DNA of 64,000 bases from DATKPC01 sp035524275 (GCA_035524275.1 DATKPC010000086.1:1-64000); one strand, 5' to 3'; positions 1 to 13,188 are shown, counted from the first letter of the stretch. Made by a program: numbers and translations. The notes: generated from the letters alone by a model not told the origin.

Positions 1-261
1 CGCAGCGGGAGAGGGGAGTTCCGGCGTCGTCTGAGCGAACGACCTGCGTCATCGCGACGACGAGACTCCCCTCGCCCGCGCAGCGGGAGAGGGGAGTTCC
101 GGCGTCGTCTGAGCGAACGACTTGCGTCATCGCGACGACGAGACTCCCCTCGCCCGCAGCGGGAGAGGGGAGTTCCGGCGTCGTCTGAGCGAACGACCTG
201 CGTCATCGCGACGACGAGACTCCCCTCGCCCGCGCAGCGGGAGAGGGGCGGGGGAGAGGGT
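1..261. repeat. Tandem array of REP-like palindromic units (78-bp period)
   Basis: Three nearly identical units lie at 1-78, 79-156 and 157-232 (the third lacks two bases at its start), followed by a truncated fourth at 233-261 that ends in a G-rich tail. Unit 2 differs from unit 1 by one C/T change in the middle. Each unit starts with GCGGGAGAGGGGAGT and ends with ACTCCCCTCGCCCGC, a near-perfect inverted pair. Inside it a second pair, CGTCGTC/GACGACG, flanks a loop of about 24 bases, so one unit can fold almost end to end. Alternatively, the end of one unit can pair with the start of the next. The same core recurs near 38018 and 42739. The array extends past the left edge of the window. The stretch from 262 to 305 holds no gene and separates the array from the 3' end of cysM. 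Confidence 0.85.
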
Positions 262-305
262 CGACGCGTTGCGGACGAGGCGGCAGCAGACTGCCCCCCG
301 CCCCG

Positions 306-1211
306 TCAAGAGAAAACGCCGGTCGACAAATAGCGGTCGCCGCGATCGCAGACGATGAACACGATCAGGGCATCCTCGACCTCGGTGGCCAGGCGCAACG
401 CGATGTCGGCCGCGCCGCCGGACGAGATGCCGCCGAAGATCCCCTCCTCGGCCGCGAGGCGCCTCGCCATCGCTTCGGCCTGCGCCTGGGTCACCGACTC
501 CACGCGGTCGACGCGCGCCGGATCGTAGATCCGCGGCAGGTAGGCCTCGGGCCACTTGCGAATTCCGGGAATGCGGGAACCCTCCGCGGGCTGCGCGCCG
601 ACGATCGTGACCGCCGGCGAACGCTCCTTGAGATACCGGCTGGTCCCCATGATGGTCCCCGTCGTCCCCATCGCGGAAACGAAGTGCGTGACGCCGCCCG
701 CGGTATCGCGCCAGATTTCCGGTCCGGTCTTCTCGTAGTGAGCGCGTGGATTGTCGGGATTGGCGAACTGGTCCAGCACGCGGCCCTCGCCGCGACGCTC
801 CATCTCGAGCGCGAGGTCCCTCGCGTACTCCATGCCGCCGGCGGCAGCGGGCGTCAGGATCAGCTCGGCGCCATAGGCCGTCATCGCGGCACGTCGCTCG
901 TGCGACAGATCGTCGGGCATCAGCAGCGTCATCCGGTAGCCCATCATCGCGGCGATCATCGCGAGCGCGATGCCGGTATTGCCGCTCGTGGCCTCGATCA
1001 GGCGATCGCCCGGACGCAGTTCGCCGCGCTCCGCGGCCCGCGCGATCATCGAATAGGCGGGCCGATCCTTGACCGATCCTCCGGGATTGTTGCCTTCCAG
1101 CTTCGCCAGCACGGTCGTGCCGCGTCGAGCGCCGACGGCAGCCGGCAGGCGCTGCAGCCGGACGAGCGGCGTGTTGCCGATCGTCGATTCGATGCTGGAA
1201 AAACCCGTCAT
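306..1211 (-). CDS. cysM: Cysteine synthase B (O-acetylserine sulfhydrylase, CysM)
   Basis: A PLP-dependent cytosolic enzyme that makes L-cysteine from O-acetylserine and sulfide or thiosulfate. The 301-residue product matches the usual CysM length. It shows the N-terminal TIGNTPLVRLQ motif, the PLP lysine in GGSVKDRPA, and the phosphate-binding loop EATSGNTGIALA. An in-frame extension to 1331 is possible, but it would run into the upstream lapB. The start at 1211 (MTGFSSIEST) leaves 16 bases after the lapB stop and fits the family. It is the last gene of the minus-strand cluster, followed by the repeat array. The choice of CysM over CysK rests on length and on the lapB-adjacent position common in betaproteobacteria. 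Confidence 0.93.
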   Translation of the reverse strand: MTGFSSIESTIGNTPLVRLQRLPAAVGARRGTTVLAKLEGNNPGGSVKDRPAYSMIARAAERGELRPGDRLIEATSGNTGIALAMIAAMMGYRMTLLMPDDLSHERRAAMTAYGAELILTPAAAGGMEYARDLALEMERRGEGRVLDQFANPDNPRAHYEKTGPEIWRDTAGGVTHFVSAMGTTGTIMGTSRYLKERSPAVTIVGAQPAEGSRIPGIRKWPEAYLPRIYDPARVDRVESVTQAQAEAMARRLAAEEGIFGGISSGGAADIALRLATEVEDALIVFIVCDRGDRYLSTGVFS

Positions 1212-1227
1212 CGGGGCCGAATCTCCA

Positions 1228-2394
1228 TCAACCCTCCACCTCCTCGATGCGTCGCGGCGGATAGCTGTCCCAATTCTTGCATCCGGGGCACTGCCAATGA
1301 AAGTCCCGGGCGCGGAAACCGCAGTGGCCACACCGATAACGCGCCAGCTTGCGCACCTGGGTCCGGATCAGCGCGCGCAGCGACTCGAGCTCCGGGTCCC
1401 CATTCGCTGCGGCGCTGCGAAGTTCCAGCAGCCGCTCGAAGCCGAGCAGGGAAGGCTTCCGCGGCAGCTCGTCACGCAGCAGGGCCTCGGCCTCCTGCGC
1501 GCCGCGCCACGCCAGCGTGCGCTGGAACGCGAGGTCGAGCGCATCGATTGACGGCTGCTCGCGCAGATTGCGCATCAGCATCGCCAGCGCCTCATCGCGG
1601 CGGCCGGCGTCGTCCAGCGCGGCGGCAAGCCGGTCCGCGACAAGCGACAGGTACTGCGGCGCTTCGCGCTCGACCGCCTCCCAGCTCGCAATCGCGGCGT
1701 CGCGATCGCCCTGCCGCTTCTGCAGGTCGCCGCGCAAAGCCAGTGCCCGCACCGAATGGCGATCCGTCGCGAGCGCCCGCTCCAGCTCCTGCCGCGCGAC
1801 ATCCGCCTGGCCGGCCGCGATCGCCCGTTCGGCCAGCTCGCAATGGAAATGCGCGATCGATTTCGCATGCGTTTCCCCGGCTTCGCCGACCAGCGTGCCC
1901 GCGGTGTCGATCGCCTTGGCCCATTCGCCTTCCATCTCGTAGATCGACAGCAGCGCCCGCAATGCCGCGAAGCGGTGCTGGCGCTCGCCGACCAGTCGCC
2001 CGAAGGCGTCCTCGGCTCGATCGAGCAGCCCGCCCTTGAGGTAGTCCTGCGCCAGTTCGGCCAGCGCGGAGGAGCGCTCGCGCGCCGGCAGGTCGGCGCG
2101 GTTGAGCAGATAGTTGTGGATGCGGACCGCGCGCTCGATCTCGCCTCGGCGACGGAACAGGCTGCCCAACGCATAGTGGAGCTCGATCGTCTCCGGATCC
2201 AGGCGGACGACCTCGATGAAGGCGTCGATCGCCTGGTCGGGCTTCTCGTTGAGCAGGAGGTTCAGGCCGCGGAACATCGAGCGTGGCGCCGCGGCCTCGT
2301 CGCGCGACTGGATGCGCCGGTCGGCGCCGCGCGCGAACCAGCCGGCCACGAACAGCAGCGGCAGGACCAGCAGCCACCAGGGCTCGAACTCCAT
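1228..2394 (-). CDS. lapB: LPS assembly protein B (LapB/YciM), TPR protein with rubredoxin-like zinc ribbon
   Basis: LapB is an inner-membrane adaptor that controls LPS synthesis by promoting FtsH-dependent degradation of LpxC. The 388-residue product is within one residue of the E. coli length. It begins with a single membrane segment (WWLLVLPLLFVAGWFA), continues with serial TPR helices, and ends in a zinc ribbon with two CxxC pairs (CGHC and CPGC) near the C terminus. The start MEFEPWW at 2394 places the membrane helix at the extreme N terminus, as in the family. The frame stays open upstream but would overlap lapA completely. The gap to lapA is only two bases, so the two are co-transcribed. 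Confidence 0.93.
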   Translation of the reverse strand: MEFEPWWLLVLPLLFVAGWFARGADRRIQSRDEAAAPRSMFRGLNLLLNEKPDQAIDAFIEVVRLDPETIELHYALGSLFRRRGEIERAVRIHNYLLNRADLPARERSSALAELAQDYLKGGLLDRAEDAFGRLVGERQHRFAALRALLSIYEMEGEWAKAIDTAGTLVGEAGETHAKSIAHFHCELAERAIAAGQADVARQELERALATDRHSVRALALRGDLQKRQGDRDAAIASWEAVEREAPQYLSLVADRLAAALDDAGRRDEALAMLMRNLREQPSIDALDLAFQRTLAWRGAQEAEALLRDELPRKPSLLGFERLLELRSAAANGDPELESLRALIRTQVRKLARYRCGHCGFRARDFHWQCPGCKNWDSYPPRRIEEVEG

Positions 2395-2396
2395 CG

Positions 2397-2744
2397 TCAC
2401 TCGCGCCGCAGGCGCGTGTCGACGTCGAGCTGCCCCACCGCGCCGATGTTGCGCGCCGCCGCCGCCAGCCGCTCGCCGGCCCGCTCCGCCTCGCCGCCGT
2501 CGCGCGTGGCGAGACGATTCAGCCGCGCGATGCGGCGGCGCATCCGCGCGAGCGTCGGCAGCAGCGAGACGATCGCCGCGACGACGCCGACGCAGACGCT
2601 GACGAGGATCACGACGACGAGCGGCACGGCCTCGTAGACCCGCGTCGCCGTCAGGCGCAGCGGCACCGGCGTCGTATTCTTCAGCGCGATCCAGAAGATG
2701 ACCAGGAACAGCGCGAGCCGCAGCAGCCACGCGAGAAGTCTCAT
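2397..2744 (-). CDS. lapA: LapA (YciS) family inner-membrane protein
   Basis: A 115-residue protein with two hydrophobic segments (about residues 4-20 and 40-62) followed by a basic, helical cytoplasmic tail. This is the LapA architecture. LapA works with LapB in coupling LPS synthesis to transport. The sequence NTTPVPLRL between the helices resembles the family signature (N..PV.L). It sits two bases upstream of lapB, the conserved arrangement in gamma- and betaproteobacteria. The C-terminal tail is predicted to be amphipathic or coiled. Confidence 0.88.
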   Translation of the reverse strand: MRLLAWLLRLALFLVIFWIALKNTTPVPLRLTATRVYEAVPLVVVILVSVCVGVVAAIVSLLPTLARMRRRIARLNRLATRDGGEAERAGERLAAAARNIGAVGQLDVDTRLRRE

Positions 2745-2827
2745 CGGGCGATCCGAACCGGAAGGTGACCAGAATCCCGCATGATAGTTGCGCGCCGGGC
2801 CGGGGCACCCGGACGCCGCCGGCCGGA

Positions 2828-3178
2828 TCAGTCCTCGCTGTCGTGCGGGCCACCGGCAGTCGGGCCGCCGACCACGTCGACGCCGTCGACGCGCTCCCGC
2901 AGTTCCTTGCCGGCCTTGAAGTGCGGCACGTACTTCGCCGGCACCTGGACGCGCTCGCCCGACTTCGGATTACGTCCGAGGCGCGGTGGACGGTAGCTCA
3001 ACGCGAAGCTGCCAAAGCCGCGGATCTCGATCCGGCTGCCGGAGGCGAGCGCGGCGCTCATGCCGTCGAGGATCGTCTTCACCGCCTCGTCGGCGTCGCG
3101 CGCGGCAAGCCGCGTGTTGCGCCGCGCGAGGCGCGCCACGAGCTCCGAGCGGGTCATCGTCCTGTTGTCGTCAGCCAT
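2828..3178 (-). CDS. ihfB: Integration host factor subunit beta
   Basis: A DNA-bending nucleoid protein that pairs with IHF-alpha. The sequence follows E. coli IhfB closely: MTRSELVARLA, then DAVKTILDGMSAAL, the RIEIRGFGSFALSYRPPRLGRNPKSG arm with the intercalating proline, and the KYVPHFKAGKELRERV end. Codons from the annotated start give 116 residues. The classic start (MTRSEL) is seven codons later at 3157, but it lacks a well-spaced ribosome site. GGAGGGGAGC lies 12-21 bases before the 3178 start, so 3178 is slightly preferred. The tail beyond the usual end, about 18 residues, is acidic and glycine-rich. The position between rpsA and lapA is conserved. Confidence 0.94.
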   Translation of the reverse strand: MADDNRTMTRSELVARLARRNTRLAARDADEAVKTILDGMSAALASGSRIEIRGFGSFALSYRPPRLGRNPKSGERVQVPAKYVPHFKAGKELRERVDGVDVVGGPTAGGPHDSED

Positions 3179-3296
3179 GACGGCCTCGTGCGCTCCCCTC
3201 CGGCGCGCCCGCGCTGCCGGCGCGGAACGGCCCGGCCGAGCGGCGCTCCGTTCTCGTCAACGGATCCGCGCCGCGCGGGCCGGGAATCCGCCGCGC

Positions 3297-5009
<1,713 letters not shown>

Positions 5010-5141
5010 GAGACCTTTCATCTCGCCAAGGCATTGCGCCCCAGCGGTGTTGACAACGACACGCGCGCGGACCGGCAGGCCAGAGGCCAGGGGGGTCCAG
5101 GCGCCCCGATAGATCACGCCCTCCGAATCAAGTCGTCCGCC

Positions 5142-5900
5142 TCAAGCATCCCGCTTCAAGCGATCCGCTTCGGCGATCCCGCTCCGAAGTCCATGCCCAT
5201 TTCCACACCCATTCCCATGGGCGTTCCGATACCGAGCGACGATCCGAGATATGACGTCGTCCGGCGTCAGGGCCGACGAATCGATCAGGAAGGCATCCTC
5301 TGCCGGCCGCAGCGGCGCCGCCGCGCGATTCAGGTCGCGCTCGTCGCGCTGTTGCAGGTCCTGCAGGAGGGCCGATATGTTAACCGAAATACCCTTTTCG
5401 ATCAACTGCTTGTACCGACGTTCGGCGCGCGCCTCGCGCGCCGCGGTCAGGAACACCTTGAGACGGGCCTGCGGAAAGACGACGGTGCCCATGTCGCGGC
5501 CGTCGGCAACGAGGCCCGGCGGACGGCGGAAGTCACGTTGCATCTGCAGCAGCGCCGCGCGCACCGGCGCATGGACCGCCACGCGCGAGGACATCTGGGC
5601 GACGTCCTCCATCCGCAACCGGTCGGTGACTTCGCGACCGTCGAGCCTGACCCGACCGCCCCCGAACGCCGGGCGCATCGTGCGCGCAAGCCGTGCGAGC
5701 CCCTCGGCGTCCGTCGCCGCGACGCCGTGCTCCAGCGCCAGCAGCGCCACGAGCCGGTAGAGCGCGCCGCTGTCGAGCACGTGGAAACCGAGCTCGCGCG
5801 CCACGCCCTCGGCGACCGTGCCCTTGCCCGACGCGGTCGGCCCGTCGATCGCGATCACGTCGACGGATGGCCCGGCGGATTCGGAAGCCGAGTCGGTCAT
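5142..5900 (-). CDS. cmk: Cytidylate kinase
   Basis: Phosphorylates CMP and dCMP with ATP in the cytosol. The P-loop is IAIDGPTASGKGTVAEGVA, and the NMP-binding region contains DSGALYRLVAL and VADGRDMGTVVFPQA (the family D-R-D-hydrophobic-G-T motif). The lid/C-terminal region includes RDERDLNRAAAPLRPAEDA. Length is 252 residues. The C terminus carries a low-complexity run (NAHGNGCGNGHG) encoded by an imperfect GGAATGGG-type repeat near 5195-5225. The ATG overlaps the aroA stop by four bases (ATGA), so translation is probably coupled to aroA. Confidence 0.95.
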   Translation of the reverse strand: MTDSASESAGPSVDVIAIDGPTASGKGTVAEGVARELGFHVLDSGALYRLVALLALEHGVAATDAEGLARLARTMRPAFGGGRVRLDGREVTDRLRMEDVAQMSSRVAVHAPVRAALLQMQRDFRRPPGLVADGRDMGTVVFPQARLKVFLTAAREARAERRYKQLIEKGISVNISALLQDLQQRDERDLNRAAAPLRPAEDAFLIDSSALTPDDVISRIVARYRNAHGNGCGNGHGLRSGIAEADRLKRDA

Positions 5901-7246
5901 CGGGGCGACCGCGTCAGCCGGTCGAGCGCGTCGAAGAAGCCGGGATACGTCTTGGCGACGCAGCGCGGGTCGCGGATGCGCATCGTCGCGCCGCCGGCCG
6001 CGCAGAGCGCGAAACACATCGCGATGCGGTGGTCGTCGTAGGTCTCGATCGTCGCCGGCTGCAGCCGGAAGGGAGGCTCGACGGACAGCCAGTCGTCCCC
6101 GTGTTCGACGCCGGCGCCGAGCTTGCGAAGCTCCGCGGCCATCGCCGCGATCCGGTCGGTTTCCTTCACGCGCCAGGATCCGATGCCGCGCAGCGTGGTG
6201 CGGCCGTCGGCAAAAAGCGCCATCACGGCGGCCGTCATCGCTGCGTCCGGGATCCTGGTGCAATCGACGTCGACCGCCCGAAGCCTCGCCAGGCCGGATC
6301 CGCCGTCGGGGCACGAAGCCTCGATCCAGTCCGGCCCGGCCACGATGCGCGCGCCCATCCTCGTCGCGAGATCGAGGAAGCCGATGTCGCCCTGGATGCT
6401 GTCGCGCCCGACGCCGTCGATGCGGACGGGCCCGCCGGCGATCGCGCCCAGCGCGACGAAATAGGACGCGCTCGAGGCGTCCCCTTCGATCGGGAACCGA
6501 CCCGGACTGCGATAGCCGCCGCGCGCCACGATGTATTGCGACGGGGCGCGCTCCTGCACGTCGGCGCCGAACTGCCTCATCAGCGCGACCGTCAACGCGA
6601 CGTACGGCTGCGAGATCAGGTTGCCTTCGATCGCCACCGTGACGCCGCCGGCCGGAGCCGCGAGCGGAGCGGCCATCAGCAGGCCGCTGACGAACTGGCT
6701 CGACACGTCGCCCCTGACGCGAACCACGTCGGTCCGAAACGCCGAGGCCGGCTCGATCTGCAGCGGCGGGTAGCCCGGCGTCCCCAGGTAGCCCACGCGG
6801 GCACCCACGGCATTGAGCGCATCGACGAGATCGCCAATCGGGCGCTCGCGCATGCGAGGCACGCCGTCCAGCCGGTACCGGCCGTCGGCGAAGGCCAGTT
6901 GCGCCGCCAGCGGTCGCATCGCGGTGCCGGCGTTGCCGAGGAAAAGCTCCGCCGAGCGGACCGGGAACCGGCCACCGCAGCCGGCGACGCGACACGTCGC
7001 GCCGCTGCGCTCGATGCGCACGCCGAGCGTCGCGAGCGCCGCCAGCATCACCTGCGTGTCGTCGGCGTCGAGCAGATGCTCGACGTCGGTCGTGCCGGCA
7101 GCGAGTGCCGCCAGCAGCAGCGCGCGATTGGAGATGCTCTTGGAGCCGGGGACGCGGACGGCGCCGCGGGCCTCGTGGATCGGCGCGATGTCGAGTTCCG
7201 GCGGCCACGGCCGGGGCGTCCCGGCGCCCGGATCAGCCGCAGCCAT
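5897..7246 (-). CDS. aroA: 3-phosphoshikimate 1-carboxyvinyltransferase (EPSP synthase)
   Basis: The sixth step of the shikimate pathway, joining PEP to shikimate-3-phosphate. The 449-residue product has the signatures VPGSKSISNRALLLAAL near the N terminus, FLGNAGTAMRPLAAQL, and the late KETDRIAAMAAELRKLG and DDHRIAMCFAL motifs. The NAGTAMRP loop keeps the glycine-alanine pair of the glyphosate-sensitive class I type. The start at 7246 overlaps the tyrA stop by 14 bases. tyrA-aroA-cmk is a frequent betaproteobacterial arrangement and sometimes a tyrA-aroA fusion; here they remain separate genes. Confidence 0.95.
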   Translation of the reverse strand: MAAADPGAGTPRPWPPELDIAPIHEARGAVRVPGSKSISNRALLLAALAAGTTDVEHLLDADDTQVMLAALATLGVRIERSGATCRVAGCGGRFPVRSAELFLGNAGTAMRPLAAQLAFADGRYRLDGVPRMRERPIGDLVDALNAVGARVGYLGTPGYPPLQIEPASAFRTDVVRVRGDVSSQFVSGLLMAAPLAAPAGGVTVAIEGNLISQPYVALTVALMRQFGADVQERAPSQYIVARGGYRSPGRFPIEGDASSASYFVALGAIAGGPVRIDGVGRDSIQGDIGFLDLATRMGARIVAGPDWIEASCPDGGSGLARLRAVDVDCTRIPDAAMTAAVMALFADGRTTLRGIGSWRVKETDRIAAMAAELRKLGAGVEHGDDWLSVEPPFRLQPATIETYDDHRIAMCFALCAAGGATMRIRDPRCVAKTYPGFFDALDRLTRSPR

Positions 7247-8132
7247 CGGAAATCCCCGTCACGGGCGCGGATGGCGGCGCGGCGACGCCGCGTCGCGCGG
7301 CGCTGGCGCGGGCGAATACGCGCTCCAGCTCGCCGGCGTCCGCCGCCGCGAGCGCGGCCTGCAGCCGATCGAGCGTCGCGCGAACGCGCGCCAGCTCGGC
7401 GCCGAGCGCATCGCGATTGGCAAGCGCGATGTCGCGCCACAGCGCCGGGCTGCTCGCGGCAATCCGGGTCGCATCGCGAAAGCCGCTGCCCGCGAGCGAC
7501 AGCAGGCGCTGCGCGTCGGGCCGCTCCGCGATCGACGCGACGACGGCGAACGCGACGAGGTGCGGCAGGTGGCTCACCGCCGCGTAGATTCGATCGTGGT
7601 CCGCCGCGTCCATCCGCTCGATGCGCGCGCCCGCCGCACGCCACAAGGCCTCGACGCGGCCCAGAGCCTCGGCGGACGTCGCGGCAACCGGCGTCGTCAC
7701 GACGAGCCGTCCGTCGAAGAGGTCCGCTGTCGCGTAGGCCGCGCCGGACTGCTCCGCGCCCGCGATCGGATGCGCCGGGACGAAGCGCGAGAAGCCGGTC
7801 GGCAGCCCGCGGTGCGCGGCCTCGATGACCGCCTGCTTCGCGCTGCCGACGTCCGTGACGATCGTGGTCGGCGCCAGCCCGGGCGCGATCTCGCGCAGCA
7901 CGCCGGCGGTCGCGCCGACCGGCGCCGCGAAGAGGACGATGTCGGCCGCCGCCGCCGCGCGCGCGGAGGGCGCGATGCGATCGACGAATCCGCGTTGCAG
8001 CGCCACGCGGCAGGCCTCGCCGTCCGGGTCGCAACCGACCGTCTCGCCGACGACGCCGGCGCGCCGCCAGGCTGCCGCCGCGGCGCCGCCGATCAGTCCC
8101 AACCCCAGGACAGCCAGGCTCGGCGCGGTCAT
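7233..8132 (-). CDS. tyrA: Prephenate dehydrogenase
   Basis: Oxidises prephenate (or arogenate) to the tyrosine precursor with NAD(P)+. The 299-residue protein begins with a Rossmann motif, LAVLGLGLIGGAAAAAWRR, and contains IVTDVGSAKQAV, FVPAHPIAGAEQSG and VSHLPHLVAFAV, all characteristic of the family. It is a single-domain TyrA with no chorismate mutase fusion and no evident ACT domain. The start MTAPSLAVLG at 8132 places the nucleotide-binding loop at the N terminus; 23 bases separate it from hisC. Substrate specificity (prephenate versus arogenate) cannot be told by eye. Confidence 0.93.
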   Translation of the reverse strand: MTAPSLAVLGLGLIGGAAAAAWRRAGVVGETVGCDPDGEACRVALQRGFVDRIAPSARAAAAADIVLFAAPVGATAGVLREIAPGLAPTTIVTDVGSAKQAVIEAAHRGLPTGFSRFVPAHPIAGAEQSGAAYATADLFDGRLVVTTPVAATSAEALGRVEALWRAAGARIERMDAADHDRIYAAVSHLPHLVAFAVVASIAERPDAQRLLSLAGSGFRDATRIAASSPALWRDIALANRDALGAELARVRATLDRLQAALAAADAGELERVFARASAARRGVAAPPSAPVTGISDGCG

Positions 8133-8155
8133 CGCCAGGTCACCGAGGCGCGAGG

Positions 8156-9328
8156 TCAACGAACCGCGGGGGACGTCGTGCCGACGGCCGCCGCGAGCGC
8201 CTCCAGCGCCCGCGCGTTCTCCTCCGGCAGGCCGACCGTGAAGCGCAGCCACTCCGGCAGCGCGTAGCTGGCGACCGGCCGCACAATGACGCCACGCTCG
8301 AGCATCCCGCGGTAGATCCGCGCGCCGTCGCCGACGCGCACCAGCAGGAAGTTGGCATCGCTCGGGACCCACTCGAGGCCGAGGCGCCGGAATCCCGCGG
8401 CAAGCTGCTCCAGTCCGGCGCGGTTGAGCTCGTAGGAGCGCGCGACGAATTCGTGGTCGCCGAGCGCCGCGGTGGCCGCCGCCAGCGCGAACGCGTTCAC
8501 GTTGAACGGATGGCGAACGCGGTGGAGCAGCGCGGCCACCTCGGGTCGCGCGATCGCGTAGCCGACGCGCAGCGACGCCAGGCCGTAGATCTTGGAGAAG
8601 GTCCGCGAGACGAGGAGGTTCGGGTAGCGCCGCACCCAGGCGACGCTGTCGTAGCGCAGCGCCGGCGGCAGGTATTCGTTGTAGGCCTCGTCCAGCACCA
8701 CGAGCACCGACGACGGCACGCGCTGCAGGAATCGCTCGAGCGCCTCGGCCGGCAGGAAGGTCCCGGTCGGATTGTTCGGATTGGCGAGGAACACGAGACG
8801 GGTGTCGGGCGCGATCGCCGCCTGCATCGCGTCGAGGTCGTGGCCGTAGGCCTTCGCCGGCACGACGATCGCCCGGGCTCCGCGCGCCTGGACCGCGAGC
8901 GGATAGACCGCGAACGAATACTGCGCGTAGAGGCCGCTGCGCCCCGGCGCCAGGGTCGCGGCGGCGCACAGCTCCAGGATGTCGTTGGACCCGTTGCCCA
9001 GCGTGATCCAGTCGGCCGGCACGCCGAAGCGCTCCGCGAGCGCGGCCCGCAGCGCGAATCCGTTCGAATCCGGGTAGCGGCCGAGCTCCGCGGCCGGCGA
9101 GCGCATCAGGCGCTCGAGCGCGCGGACGGCGGCCGGGGCCATCCCGAGCGGATTCTCGTTGGAGGCCACCTTCACGATGCGCGCCGGGTCCAGCCCGAGT
9201 TCGCGCGCCGTCTCCTCGATCGGCTTGCCGGCGACGTAAGGGGCAATCGCGCTCACCCAGGACAGGGCGTCGACGCCCGGGGTGGATGGCGTCGCGGCCA
9301 CGGAAGCGGTTTCCTGCATCGCACTCAT
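8156..9328 (-). CDS. hisC: Histidinol-phosphate aminotransferase (HisC2 type)
   Basis: A class II PLP aminotransferase that converts imidazole acetol-phosphate to histidinol phosphate. In aromatic clusters such HisC2 enzymes may also act on phenylpyruvate or prephenate. The 390-residue sequence has SNENPLGMAP, the aspartate region LANPNNPTGT, DEAYNEYL and the PLP lysine in SRTFSKIYGLASLRVGYA. AAGGAA lies six to eleven bases before the ATG at 9328. It sits between pheA and tyrA, so a role in Phe/Tyr transamination is plausible but is inferred from context only. Confidence 0.93.
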   Translation of the reverse strand: MSAMQETASVAATPSTPGVDALSWVSAIAPYVAGKPIEETARELGLDPARIVKVASNENPLGMAPAAVRALERLMRSPAAELGRYPDSNGFALRAALAERFGVPADWITLGNGSNDILELCAAATLAPGRSGLYAQYSFAVYPLAVQARGARAIVVPAKAYGHDLDAMQAAIAPDTRLVFLANPNNPTGTFLPAEALERFLQRVPSSVLVVLDEAYNEYLPPALRYDSVAWVRRYPNLLVSRTFSKIYGLASLRVGYAIARPEVAALLHRVRHPFNVNAFALAAATAALGDHEFVARSYELNRAGLEQLAAGFRRLGLEWVPSDANFLLVRVGDGARIYRGMLERGVIVRPVASYALPEWLRFTVGLPEENARALEALAAAVGTTSPAVR

Positions 9329-9392
9329 CGGGGTTCCTTGATGGTCGGGCAGCGGCGCGCCGAGGCCGCGGGCGCCGGCCTGTTGCGCGGCC

Positions 9393-10472
9393 TCACGCGG
9401 GATCCTCCGCCGGATAGGACCCCAGGCTGCGGTAGAACGAGCACAGCGCCTGCAGCGCCCGCAACGCGTCGGCCACGCGCGGCTCCTCCTCGTGACCCTC
9501 GACGTCGACGTAGAAGTAGTACTCCCAGCTGCCGCTGCGCGCCGGACGCGATTCGAAACGGGTCATCGACACGCCGTGCTGCGCGAGCGGCTGCAGCAGG
9601 TGGTACACCGCACCGGCGCGATTGGGAACGGCAAGGATCAGCGAGGTCTTGTCGCGCCCGCTGGGCCTCGTCGCCTGGCGCCCGAGCACGAGGAACCGCG
9701 TGCGATTGAACGGATCATCCTGGATGCTCTCGGCGGCCACGGCGAGGTCGTAGTGCGCAGCGGCCTGCTCGCCGGCGATCGCGGCGATTCCCGGCTCGCC
9801 CGCGGCGAGCCGCGCGGCCTCCGCATTGCTGGACGCCGGAACCCGCTCGAGGCCCGCGGCATGCTGGTTGAGCCAGTTCGCGCACTGCGCGAGCGCCTGC
9901 GGATGCGCCATGATCCGCGTCACGCCGGCGAGCGTGCCGGAACGCGTCAGCAGGTGATGCCGCACCGGTATCGAGATCTCGGCCAGGATGCGCAGCGGCG
10001 AGGCCAGCAACAGGTCGAGCGTCCGATTGACCGCGCCCTCGGTCGAGTTCTCCACCGGCACGACGCCGAACGTCGCGCGCCCCGCCTCGGTCGAACGGAA
10101 GACCTCGTCGACCGACGCGCAAGGCTCGCCGGCGACGCCGGAGCCGAAATGCCGGCGCATCGCCAGCTCGGTGAAGGTGCCGACCGGGCCCAGGAACGCG
10201 ACGGCGAGCGGCCGCTCAAGCGCGCGGCAGGCCGAGATGATCTCGCGGAAAATCTGCTTCAGCGACGCCGCCGGCAGCGGACCGCCGGCGGCGGCATCGG
10301 CGACCCGGCGCAGAACCTCGGCTTCGCGCTCCGGGCGGTAGACCGGTGCGTCGGCCGCATGCTTCACGCCCCCGACGTCCTGCGCCAGGCGCGCGCGGCG
10401 CTGCAGCAGGTCGACGACCTGCGCATCGATCGCATCGATCGCGGTGCGCAGCGCCTTGAGTTGTTCGTCCAT
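9393..10472 (-). CDS. pheA: Bifunctional chorismate mutase / prephenate dehydratase (P-protein)
   Basis: Converts chorismate to prephenate and then to phenylpyruvate. The first 90 or so residues form an AroQ chorismate mutase (LRTAIDAIDAQVVDLLQRRARLAQDVG; YRPEREAEVLRRV). The dehydratase domain starts at VAFLGPVGTFTELAMRRHFG and includes GVVPVENSTEGAVNRTLDLL. The C-terminal ACT domain carries GAVYHLLQPLAQHGVSMTRFESRP, the ESRP motif needed for Phe feedback binding. The 359-residue length is typical. It follows gyrA with 21 bases between. serC, which often lies between these two in betaproteobacteria, is absent here. Confidence 0.95.
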   Translation of the reverse strand: MDEQLKALRTAIDAIDAQVVDLLQRRARLAQDVGGVKHAADAPVYRPEREAEVLRRVADAAAGGPLPAASLKQIFREIISACRALERPLAVAFLGPVGTFTELAMRRHFGSGVAGEPCASVDEVFRSTEAGRATFGVVPVENSTEGAVNRTLDLLLASPLRILAEISIPVRHHLLTRSGTLAGVTRIMAHPQALAQCANWLNQHAAGLERVPASSNAEAARLAAGEPGIAAIAGEQAAAHYDLAVAAESIQDDPFNRTRFLVLGRQATRPSGRDKTSLILAVPNRAGAVYHLLQPLAQHGVSMTRFESRPARSGSWEYYFYVDVEGHEEEPRVADALRALQALCSFYRSLGSYPAEDPA

Positions 10473-10493
10473 CCGCGCCCCGCCCTTCCGCGC

Positions 10494-13067
<2,574 letters not shown>

Positions 13068-13160
13068 TCGTGTCCCGGGCGAGCGCGCGTGGGCCGCAGG
13101 GCGGGTCGCCGGGGGTGGCGACGTGGCGCGCGGGTTCGTGGTCAGCTTACGCGCCGGATT

Positions 13161-13188
13161 TTATCAAGCCTGGGCGCCGGGTTATAAA
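13161..13188 (+). promoter_or_regulatory. Possible sigma-70-type promoter in the gyrA / amidohydrolase divergent region
   Basis: TTATCA (13161-13166) and TATAAA (13183-13188) are separated by 16 bases. They stand out as an AT-rich island in GC-rich surroundings, about 45 bases before the plus-strand ATG. A palindromic CCGGCG run follows at 13197-13219. Only four of six bases match in the -35 box, so this is a tentative call. Confidence 0.35.

Noticed and set aside
1..300. CRISPR-like appearance of the 78-bp repeats
   Set aside because: Copies are contiguous with no unique spacers, and each unit is itself a palindrome.
5190..5230. Microsatellite-like GGAATGGG/CATTCCCA repeat as a regulatory element
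   Set aside because: It lies inside cmk and encodes the Gly/Asn-rich C-terminal tail; it is short and imperfect.
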